This document shows positions 41,645-49,692 of a DNA stretch of 49,692 nucleotides, piece by piece. Source of the DNA: Phaeoceros laevis (lineage: Eukaryota; Anthocerotophyta; Anthocerotopsida; Notothyladales); the NCBI GenBank assembly GCA_049999765.1, contig JBNGIQ010008712.1, positions 155,668 to 205,359 on the forward strand, read 5' to 3'. The translations under genes were made by a program, and so were the position numbers. Below the pieces are notes generated by a model. It was not told the origin of the DNA. It did not search any database and worked only from the letters and a program-made list of their open reading frames with translations. Each line of letters starts with the position of its first letter. The first letter of the stretch is position 1.

Positions 41645-42507
41645 CTAAGAACAATACACAACGACAACGGAAAGAGGGAGCTTGCCAGGTTGAGCTCGTC
41701 TGGAGAGTACGTAGCAATCAGGATTTGCTGCCTCCTTGTAGAAATTCCGGATCCTGTCGGTGATAGTGAAACCACTTCTTTCACAGAAGGATATAGCACC
41801 GGCTTCGTTAGTTGGAACATGAAGGTAAGCTCCAACCACCTTGTGATCCCGATGAGCAATCTCCAAACAGGTATTTATCAGCATAGTCCCTGCCAAAACT
41901 GCGTCAGAGGCAGCTAAGAGAGCCTCAACGAACCACTAATCCCAGTAGTGTTGTGCTCCAGTAATCTGCCAGCAATATCTTCAATGATAGGGCAGGAGTT
42001 GAAAACTTAGCTTCAATCACCACGACAAGAACTTCGACGACGGTCTTACCAATTGCTTGTCTCCTGTAGGCAGGAGCTACATTCAAAGACTTAATATGCA
42101 GGTACAGTCCATCCTTCCTCTTCAGGACCTGACACGAAACTCTCCCCGCTAAGACATCACCGTCACGAGCCTCCTTTTCGAATTCCTCAACAACACTGTC
42201 AGGCTCCTTCAAGGCATTGACAGCTGCTGCCCTGTTGAGCAATGCGGGACTGGTTGCAATGCCCCGGCTAGCTGCCTGAAATTCTCCCGCTCTGCATACT
42301 TGATCATCCAATTCCCCCGGAAGAAGAATTGCACCTGCATACCCTTGTCAAGACCTCCGTTTTACCCACTCTTCAGATTTTTATGCAAGTAACAATCAGA
42401 GAGCACTCACTTCCAGTCCTTGTAATTGCTGGGGAGAGCCGGAAAAGAGATCTGTACTGCTTGTGATGCACCCCAGATGCCAAAGCGCCCCCCGCTCGCC
42501 TCCACAT
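41645..42507 (-). CDS. GNAT acetyltransferase domain 1 with transit-peptide-like N-terminus
   Basis: Exons 42507-42411, 42334-42050 and 41889-41645 (phases 1 and 1) give 208 residues if translation stops at TAG 41645-41647. The start ATG opens a basic, acid-poor N-terminus (MWRRAGGALASGVHHKQYRS, then LFRLSPAITRTG), typical of an organelle transit peptide. The GNAT domain reads EPDSVVEEFEKEARDGDVLA, GRVSCQVLKR, YLHIKSLNVAPAYRRQAIG, GAYLHVPTNEAGAISFCERS and NPDCYVL. An alternative is splicing at TAC|GTACTC (41711/41710) to the TTAG ending at 41645. That removes a 66-nt segment containing the stop and continues in frame into domain 2, for 363 residues. Confidence 0.65.
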
Positions 42508-44069
42508 CCTGTCCTAGTTAGAATTGGTTGTACTGCTCCTTCATCTTTGAACTCATCAGCCTAGAACCCTCAAGTAAAACCCTGGGAGTTTTTTCGAGAA
42601 AAACATGGAACTGGCCATCATGCTGTTTGTGGACTCTCCATGTCGATGCCGCGTTCTGCATTATGGCTCGACGTGACATAACAATGTAGGAAAAGCATCG
42701 AGAAAGGCATTGATCTCTGAGTTGCCGACGATTCTTCTCAACGGTATTCCTCATGGCTGCAGCGAGTCTACGCGAAGTCGCGGAAAATGAGCTTGTTCAT
42801 CAATTCAGTGAGATCCTATGGAGAAGCATTTGGACGGTCTCACGAGAAGGATTACGGCAGGGGCTCCTGTGCTGGCATGTGCGTCGCTTGCAGGCCTATG
42901 AAGCAACAACCTCTGTGGCAGCCGTGGTTGAAGAGAAACAGAGGGCGGCAGTCATTTGTGTTGCTGCAATATAACCACCTGAAGATGGCGCCAGGTGAGG
43001 TACAGTTTTCTTATAGAACCAGGCCTCGCCTTTTTTTCTCAAATCTGGTGAACAAGGTTGAGCTTTTCTTGGGTCTGACTTGCAGACTCTGCAATTAGGG
43101 CGGAAAATCCGACCTTTTGGAAGGACGACAGGGGAGACTAAAGGTGAAGCATGTCCTGTAGGAGTTGTGATGAAGCAATTGGTGCCACCAATGTGCTTCA
43201 GAGAAGATGATGGGAGTCACCTCTGTGCTTTTTGAAGACCAGATGGAGGCGCAATTGGAGGTAACATCTCTGAAAAGCATGGTGGAACTCGTGCTACATG
43301 TGCTCCTGTACAACGATAGAGTCCATCTCTGTCCATTATGATGAGCCTTTCGCTGTTCGACTCGGAGATTGTGAAACTCGAGTTGTGAAATGTTGAAACT
43401 CTGAAATCTCCAGCGAGAGAAAGGTGGGCATAGATGGGTGCAATTTGCTTGCTATTTCTGCAGTTGCGCGTCGGAGGTTGCAGGCTTGCAGCTGCTGAGT
43501 AGATAAAGGAATGCCGCAGGAACCATGAACAGTCAAGGTTTAGCATGCAGCAACATGGGAATGCCACAACAGTTGGTTCACTTGGGAGGAGGCTTTGCAC
43601 TTTGAAGGACACCAATTTTGATCTCACCGATCTCATTTCGAACCAGGTTGGCTAGGCCATGATGCTGTTTTGAATCCACGTTGTCTATTGATTCAGCTGC
43701 TCTGACTACTGCTATATGTGTCATCTGCGACGCACAGAACTTGCAACTACAGAAGACTCCAGAAAGCGGAATGGAATTACCTGGGTAACACCCTACTGAT
43801 ATGATAGTTTGTGTGGCATCATGTGAGTTGTTGGGGGATAAAGTTAGTGGGGATCGACTATGGCAGAAGTACGCCAGAAACCCCAGTCAGGGGTGGGATA
43901 ACAGAAAGACTAAAGTAAGTGGCAAGTCGATCTCGTGGTTTTGGAGTGCATTCTTGGTTTGAAGGACTCACACAATCTGGTTGATGTTGGGCAGAAGAAT
44001 GCTAAGAAGAAATTTCAGGTGGACAATACAAACGTCTTAGAATGGGCGAAGGACTCTGTCGAAGCAGGA
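42508..44069. other. Divergent upstream region between the GNAT and PPR genes
   Basis: No recognised gene. A 73-codon plus-strand frame at 42753-42974 (MAAASLREVAENELVHQFSE) is unassigned. The PPR frame is open back to about 43926 without an ATG. A GTAAGT at 43916 and a TTTCAG at 44013-44018 could bound a leader intron. Confidence 0.35.
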
Positions 44070-46553
44070 ATGCCATTCAAGAACGCTGGAGTAGGCACCC
44101 CTGAAAATAGGGAAAGGTTACCTAGAAGGGATCACTTATCCTGGAATGCAACTATACTACAGCATGCCAATAGTGGGCAAGGTAGACGTGCTTTGGAACT
44201 CTATGAGCAGATGCTAGCTGCTGGACACAAGCCAAGTACGTACACCTTTGTTGCTGTTCTGAAGGCCTGCAGTAGCTTACAGGATCTGCAAAGTGCCAAA
44301 CGGATTCATGCTGAGGTAATTAGAAGTGGCTTTAAGCTGGATTTATATGTGGGGAGCATGTTGGTAGATGTGTATACAAAATGCGGGAGTTTGGTTGATG
44401 CTAGACACGTCTTTGACAACATGCGTCGTCGTAATGTGGTTTCTTGGACTTCCATGATTTTGGGGTATGCCCAAATGGGAAAAGGTGACGTTGCTTTGGA
44501 GTTGTATAAGAAGATGCAACGAAGTGGCCTAGTACCCAATGAGCGGACATTTGTTGCTGCACTAAAGGCTTGCAGTAAGATGGCAGCATTGGAAGAGGGA
44601 ATCAAAGCGGGCAGGAAACTTGTGAAATGCCATGTGCTGGAGAAAGTCAGGACCATCCATTCTGATGTCGTGAAGAGTGGATGTGAGTCAGATGTCTTTG
44701 TTGGCACCATGCTGGTTGATGTGTATGTGAAATGTGGGAGCCTCGTAGAGGCTAGGGGTGTCTTTGAAACGATTGCTCATCGTAATGTAGTTTCCTGGAC
44801 TGCAATGATTTTGGGTTACGCTCAGATGGATGAGGGTGAAATAGCTTTAGAGTTATATACTCGCATGCAAACTGAAGGTATAGCACCCAATAATCGAACA
44901 ATTGTTGGTGCCCTGAAGGCATACAGTAGCCTTGCAGCTTCGGAAGAGGTGAATGGAGCTGATGGGTCACTTCATCGGAAACACTATTTGGAGCAAGTAA
45001 GGGAAATCCACTCACACCTTGTAAAGATTGGGTCTGAGTCAGATGTGTTTGTAGGAACTATGTTGGTAGATGTGTTTGCAAAGTGTGGAAGCCTGGTGGA
45101 TGCTAGGCTTGTCTTTGAGAAGATGCCCCATCGTGACGTGGTTTCCTGGAATGCCATGATCTTGGGGTACGCACAAATGGGTGAGGGTGAAGAGGCCTTA
45201 CAGTTGTATGAACGGATGCAAGAGGAAGATCTAGTACCCAATGACCGAACTTTTGTAGGTGTACTCAAGGCATGTGGCAGCCTAATAGCATTCGAAGAGG
45301 TAGACCAAATGGATGGCTTACTGGCGGAAGATCACTGCCTGAAGCAAGTACAAGCGATCCACTCTCACATAGTGCAAAGAGGGTGGGCATCAGATCTATA
45401 TGTGGCGACAATGCTGGTAGATGCGTATGTGAAATGTGGGAACCTTGTGGATGCCAGGGAAGTCTTCGAAAGCATGCCGCGTCGTGACGTGGTCTCTTGG
45501 ACTGCCATGATCTTTGGGTACGCCCAGATGGATGCTGCTGACGTAGCTCTCGATTTGTACGCACAGATGCAACAGGAAGGTCTACTGCCCAACGAGCTGA
45601 CATTTGTTGGTGTGCTCAAGGCATGTGGTAGTGTGGCAGGACTAGAGAAGGGGATGGAAATCCATGCAAAGATTCAAGCTCAGCTACCCAATGGAGGCCT
45701 TGATGTCACAGATCTAGTTTTGCCAAATGCTCTGATTGACATGTACGGCAAGTGCGGAAGCATGGATGATGCTCGGGAGGTGTTTGATGGTATGGTCACA
45801 AAGGATGTAGTGACATGGAATGCACTGATTGCAGGGTATGCCCGTCAAGGAGAAAGTGAACGTGTGTTTGAATTGTTTGAGTGTATGCAATGTGGAGGCG
45901 TACCCCCAAACGGAGTCACATTTCTAAGTGTCCTCACTGCATGCAGTCATGGGGGTCTCGTGGACAAGGGCCAGAACTACATTGAGGCCATGAGGAGGGA
46001 TTATGGCATCGCCCCTATCATTGACCACTATACCTGTGTTGTTGATCTCCTTGCTCGTGCAGGCCAAGTCGACAAAGCCATGGCAATTGTTAGAGGCATG
46101 CCTTTCCAACCTGACAGTGTGGTGTGGCATACTTTGCTGGATGCTTGCCGAAAGTGGCATGATGTGGAGCACGGTAGGCATGCGTTTGAATGTGCAGTAA
46201 GGTTGGACAAAAACGATCTCACGGCATATGTGTTGCTGTCAAACATATATGCAGCTTGTAACATGTGGGAGGACGTGAAACAAATCCAGGCAATGAGACT
46301 GGAGTCAAGAGCATGGCAGAAGCCTGGACAGAGCTGGTGGACTGATGTCAGCGGATCTGTCCATGCATTTGTAGCGGGCGGCCGAGAACATTCTGAGAGC
46401 CAGCAAATTTATGCAGTACTGCGATATCTCTTTGCGAACATGGAGGGACATGTATCTCATCTAAACTTGACGTTGGACGACATCCTTGACGATCAGAATG
46501 ACTTGTGGTATGGGCACTCCGATAAGCTGGCTAGTGCGTATTGCCAACTGTAA
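44070..46553 (+). CDS. PLS-class pentatricopeptide-repeat protein with E/E+ region and cut-off DYW domain
   Basis: An intronless frame of 827 residues from the first ATG. PPR proteins bind organelle RNA one base per motif pair; PLS proteins guide C-to-U editing. About five P-L-S triplets follow one another, for example HRNVVSWTAMILGYAQMDEG, LVDVYVKCGSLVEARGVFE and TFVGVLKACGS. Three consecutive units have a 351-bp period and carry an extra ~15-residue linker before the L motif's IHS.. helix. The E region (VVWHTLLDACRKWHDVEHGR, YVLLSNIYAACNMWEDVKQI) and E+ (HAFVAGGREHSESQQIYAVL) are intact. The DYW domain starts but ends just after GHSDKLASAYCQL, so HxE is HSD and the later zinc and DYW residues are absent. 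Without a partner deaminase it cannot edit alone. No transit peptide is obvious at this start. Confidence 0.88.
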   Translation: MPFKNAGVGTPENRERLPRRDHLSWNATILQHANSGQGRRALELYEQMLAAGHKPSTYTFVAVLKACSSLQDLQSAKRIHAEVIRSGFKLDLYVGSMLVDVYTKCGSLVDARHVFDNMRRRNVVSWTSMILGYAQMGKGDVALELYKKMQRSGLVPNERTFVAALKACSKMAALEEGIKAGRKLVKCHVLEKVRTIHSDVVKSGCESDVFVGTMLVDVYVKCGSLVEARGVFETIAHRNVVSWTAMILGYAQMDEGEIALELYTRMQTEGIAPNNRTIVGALKAYSSLAASEEVNGADGSLHRKHYLEQVREIHSHLVKIGSESDVFVGTMLVDVFAKCGSLVDARLVFEKMPHRDVVSWNAMILGYAQMGEGEEALQLYERMQEEDLVPNDRTFVGVLKACGSLIAFEEVDQMDGLLAEDHCLKQVQAIHSHIVQRGWASDLYVATMLVDAYVKCGNLVDAREVFESMPRRDVVSWTAMIFGYAQMDAADVALDLYAQMQQEGLLPNELTFVGVLKACGSVAGLEKGMEIHAKIQAQLPNGGLDVTDLVLPNALIDMYGKCGSMDDAREVFDGMVTKDVVTWNALIAGYARQGESERVFELFECMQCGGVPPNGVTFLSVLTACSHGGLVDKGQNYIEAMRRDYGIAPIIDHYTCVVDLLARAGQVDKAMAIVRGMPFQPDSVVWHTLLDACRKWHDVEHGRHAFECAVRLDKNDLTAYVLLSNIYAACNMWEDVKQIQAMRLESRAWQKPGQSWWTDVSGSVHAFVAGGREHSESQQIYAVLRYLFANMEGHVSHLNLTLDDILDDQNDLWYGHSDKLASAYCQL

Positions 46554-46869
46554 AGCTCTCAAAGGGGCACATGCCACCGTTACCTGTCTCCTGAAAATGT
46601 AGCATCAGCCTGTTGCAGATTAAGTACCGGAAGATCTAGAATTGCAGGGTCTACCTCTCCTTTTGCAGGCATCAGGTGCCCTTCGCATGTTTCCAGTAAG
46701 CCATTGCACCGGCCTTGTGGTTGTACTCACAGGGAGAAAGGCAGCTGCCGTGGGTGATTACGCATGCCTCCAAGAGCGCAGACGACTATGAAATCCAGTT
46801 GAACCTCCCTGCCCTAGCTGGTCCTCTCATCCAAGACTGACGACCCAAGGGCTGCCTCTTCCTTCAATT
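46554..46869. other. Intergenic between the PPR and GHR genes
   Basis: No lost DYW continuation is readable in any plus frame. Presumed 3' flank of the PPR gene and leader of the next gene. Confidence 0.4.
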
Positions 46870-48472
46870 ATGTCTGCACTTCCGAACACCCTGCTGCTCC
46901 ACGAAAAGACTTCGAACCTCCACTCTTCTCTGTTTTCAACCCAGTCTGAGCTTCGATCGCTGAAATGCCCCGCGAGAAATCCACGGCTGCAGAAAACTTC
47001 GAGGTGCCCGGAGCATGGCTGGTGCAGTCCCACCGTTGGATTGGTAGGAGGTCCGGACGTTGTCAAGTCCCTCGGCGGATTGCTGTGGGGGAAGGGCCTG
47101 CCCCCGGGGGCTCTGGTGGGCATTGCCAAGGACCTGTGGACCACCGGCTGGCTGACGATGATGGCGCAGCTAGCTCCCAGCGGGGGAGCTTCTGAGCAGG
47201 ACGCCGGCTCGTATAAGAGGCCCTCCAGCCAGTTTCGGCATCGGCCTCATGAGTCCGTCCAGGAGGGAGACAGAGGGCGCTACCACCTCTACGTTGCCCT
47301 GACGTGCCCCTGGGCGCACCGAGCGGCTATCGTGCACAAGCTGAAGGGCTTGGAAGAAGCTGTTCCCCTCTCTGTGGCTGTGCCTGGACCGACCGGCCTC
47401 TGGGAATTTCGGTCATCGTCATCCACCGCCTCGTCGGTACTGCCATTGCAATTCATGTGCGAGCAAGCCTCTTAGGATTCCCCCTCTGCCCGAAGTAATC
47501 TGACCGTGTCAATTGCCTCTGACAGGACCCAGATGACACAACGCTTGCTCCCACCGAGGACAGAGCCAATGGGTTGCCACGCCTGGTTGACGTCTACCGC
47601 TCTAGGAAGGGGGGCTACGATGGCCGGTCCACGGTGCCGATGCTGTGGGACTCGAGGCAACTGGAGGTGGTGAACAACGAGAGTGCCGACATCATCGAAA
47701 TTCTGAACTCCAATTTCAACCAAATTGCAAGGAACCCGGAGCTAGATCTTGCACCCTCGAGACTGAGAGAAGATCTTGCGAGATGGAACGAAGAAATCTA
47801 TGGGAGCATCAACAACGGTGTATACAGGTAAGTGTCACGGGTAGGTAGCTAGGTAGCTGCATTTCCTTGGACACTCCACTATGCTGTTTATCTGAAACAC
47901 AGTGTCCAGAACATTACAGGTGCGGGTTTTCGCAGGGGCAAAGTGCCTATGAGACAGCAGTGGAGTCTTTGTTCACTTCCTTGGACAAGGTAGAGCAGCA
48001 TTTGTCCACATCCCGCTACCTCTGTGGGGATGACTTTACGCTAGCGGATGTAAGGCTGTTCACAACACTGTATCGATTCGACCCTGTTTATCACATCCTG
48101 TTCAAGTGCTCCAAGCAGAAGCTATCAGAGTACCCCAACCTTTTCGGCTACATGCGGGACATCTACCAGGTACAATCAAGACTTACATGTGCCTGCAGAC
48201 AAGACACCATGTGCAGTTCCTCTCTCAGTTTGCATAGATCTGCAGGCTGGTCTCAGTTGTGTTCTGAAGTACAAAAAATATGACTGTCACAGGTTCCTGG
48301 AGTGGCGTCTACCTGCGATCTGGAAGCAATAATGGATGGGTACTACAAGGTGCTGTTTCCATTAAACCCTGGTGGCATTCGTCCAAGCATTCCTCGAAAT
48401 GCTGCCAGGGCAAACTTGTGGACTAACCATCATCGAGAGCTTGTGGCCAAGGTTCCACCGATAACTGTTTAA
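46870..48472 (+). CDS. Glutathionyl-hydroquinone reductase (Xi-class GST, ECM4/YqjG type)
   Basis: It reduces glutathionyl-hydroquinones using glutathione. Four exons, 46870-47436, 47526-47827, 47920-48169 and 48293-48472, give 432 residues. The N-terminus is Ser/Thr/Arg-rich and chloroplast-transit-like. The active-site motif is [13 protein letters not shown] (catalytic Cys in CPWAHR). Exon 2 has [14 protein letters not shown] and [13 protein letters not shown]. Exons 3-4 carry the helical domain ([51 protein letters not shown]) and the C-terminus [18 protein letters not shown]. The exon 1-2 join is uncertain. The family-like end GLWEF precedes GGTCATC, whose phase does not fit exon 2, so the TCGTCG|GTACTG donor at 47437 was chosen; it adds a Ser-rich patch. 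Confidence 0.88.
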
Positions 48473-49054
48473 GTCCATCGTGTGTGCCGTGGTGAAACCC
48501 GTTGCAATTACTCGAACTTCATTATGAGGGTAGGCAAATTGCCGGCGCACTACTTCTAAGCAGTACCATCCAGTAAACATGTTTCTTGGTAAGCTTTTGC
48601 AGGTTATATCTGCACTGTGGAGTGCAAAGAATAGCTCCCCTGTAATTTCGCCTTGCGAAATTCAAATCGTGCTAGTTTTCATTTTTCGCCATTTTTACGG
48701 CCTTTCGGAAGGTTCCTAATTAGAAACCCATACTACCATAGAGGCCTATGCACTTCGGCAATGACTTTTTCTGAAATTCACTATAATTTTTCTAAATTTT
48801 GCCGAATTTCAAATATATTTCACAGTCAAGTGCCGAAATACATAAAAATTATTTTGGCACCCCATTTTCAACCATTCAAATACCAAATCAGGTATTATTT
48901 GAAGGCGTGGGCATGGCGCACTAATTTCCTGCACAATATGGGGTATATATATAAGTTTGCAAACTTCAAGACACTCCTTATATATTCAAGACACTCCTTA
49001 TGTTTCTATATTCTTATGCTGGCTTTAGGTTTAGAACTCGCTGCTAAGAGTACG
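48473..49054. other. AT-rich flank, no gene seen
   Basis: 3' flank of the reductase gene grading into AT-rich DNA. It contains a tandem TTCAAGACACTCCTTATAT duplication at 48966-49000. Confidence 0.4.
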
Positions 49055-49141
49055 AAGGCAGGGAGATGGAGGAGTCAGAGAGGCGAAGAGAGAGGCTGAG
49101 GACCTTGCGCCTCAAGGCGGGGAGATGGAGGAGTCAGAGAG
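49055..49141 (+). repeat. 59-bp period direct repeat
   Basis: AAGGC.GGGAGATGGAGGAG, continuing TCAGAGAG, occurs at 49055 and 49114. Confidence 0.8.
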
Positions 49142-49180
49142 CACGTTGCTCCTATCTCTTAGCATGGCAAACTAAAGACT

Positions 49181-49265
49181 ATAGGCACCTATATAGGCAG
49201 CTATATAGGCACCTATTTAGGCATTTAGGTAGGCACCTATGTAGGCACCTATGTAGGCACCTATA
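49181..49265 (+). repeat. Short tandem repeat, TAGGCACCTATG units (~12 bp)
   Basis: Seven or so variants of TATAGGCACCTA / TGTAGGCACCTA lie in tandem. AT-rich DNA with no gene continues to the window end. Confidence 0.85.
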
Positions 49266-49692
49266 ATATATGTACCAAATCTTTAAAATATATCAAGAAA
49301 AAATGCCAAAAATATAAAATATTAAAAAAAACCTGCCGAAAATTAAAATAATAGAGATATAGGCCTATTTGCATAGGCCTCTACGGTACCTAGTACCTGC
49401 CCTAATAGATATTCCAACTTTCCTGATTGGCCAGTTGTTTCCAATTGCCAATTAGAAACGCCACATATAATATGTAGTATGCAGGAGCTGGTGTTTCATA
49501 TGTACCCTAACTATGAACCCTAACTTCTATGCACCCTAACTTGTGTCAAAAGCTAGTCCTATATAATAAAAAAATAAGGGGAGGTGTTGTCCGTTCGCCC
49601 TAACCCTAATATCATGATGATTTCTTGATTTTTTTTTTTTGAATTTTTTTTTAACTCTTTAAGCAGAATAGATTTAAATTATAGAGTAACTA

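Noticed and set aside
42753-42974. A 73-codon frame with a good ATG upstream of the PPR gene
   Set aside because: No recognisable domain, neighbour or splice partner; could be chance in a divergent promoter region.
49590-49610. CCCTAACCCTAA resembling telomere repeat
   Set aside because: Only two units amid scattered CCTAAC words; too short for a telomere or interstitial telomeric array.
1-49692. CRISPR arrays, rRNA genes and bacterial-type operons
   Set aside because: None seen; repeats lack the regular repeat-spacer pattern, and genes have eukaryotic introns.

Overview
The window is nuclear DNA from a green-lineage eukaryote, most likely a non-seed land plant such as a bryophyte or lycophyte; a streptophyte alga cannot be excluded. 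The evidence is spliceosomal introns of about 70-460 bp with GT..AG ends, an ARC6 plastid-division gene, plant amino-acid transporters (CAT and AVT6 types), a plant GT61 glycosyltransferase, a plant-type PEX12, and a PLS-class pentatricopeptide-repeat protein. Exon joins below come from reading-frame phase, splice-site dinucleotides and remembered family conservation. No transcript evidence was available.

Layout. 1-5402: 3' part of ARC6 (+) with a duplicated 3' end, tRNA-Ser(GCT) (-), and a five-exon cationic amino-acid transporter (+). 5403-9239: gene-poor, with a decayed coding stretch, tandem repeats and short dispersed repeats. 9240-15104: an intronless AVT6-like transporter (+), a perfect-looking small hairpin at 11485-11569, and a two-exon GT61 glycosyltransferase (+). 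16027-25110: a minus-strand tandem cluster encoding an unusual RING plus BIRC6-type E2 protein. Copy A is intact, copy B is broken by a stop codon and a deletion, copy C is open but has lost a RING cysteine, and a fourth 5' fragment remains. The cluster is interspersed with reiterated upstream modules. 27312-31721: a 1307-residue coiled-coil protein (+). 33033-34983: a PfkB kinase resembling plant pseudouridine kinase (-). 36566-39177: TIM13 (two exons) and PEX12 (both +). 40053-42507: a cyclin pseudogene and a pair of GNAT acetyltransferase domains that may be spliced into one protein (-). 44070-48472: a PPR protein with a cut-off DYW domain, and a glutathionyl-hydroquinone reductase (both +). 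48473-49692: AT-rich repeats.

Most single-copy genes are ordinary housekeeping genes for organelles: ARC6 in plastid division, TIM13 in mitochondrial import, PEX12 in peroxisome import, the PfkB kinase in nucleoside salvage or degradation, and a PPR in organelle RNA processing. They do not form a pathway with one another. The unusual part is the RING-E2 array. One polypeptide carries an RBR-type RING1 zinc module, a helical middle region and a BIRC6/UBE2O-class UBC domain with its catalytic cysteine. The locus is visibly duplicating and decaying. I do not know of a described plant family with this architecture, and it is the best candidate for a new system here.
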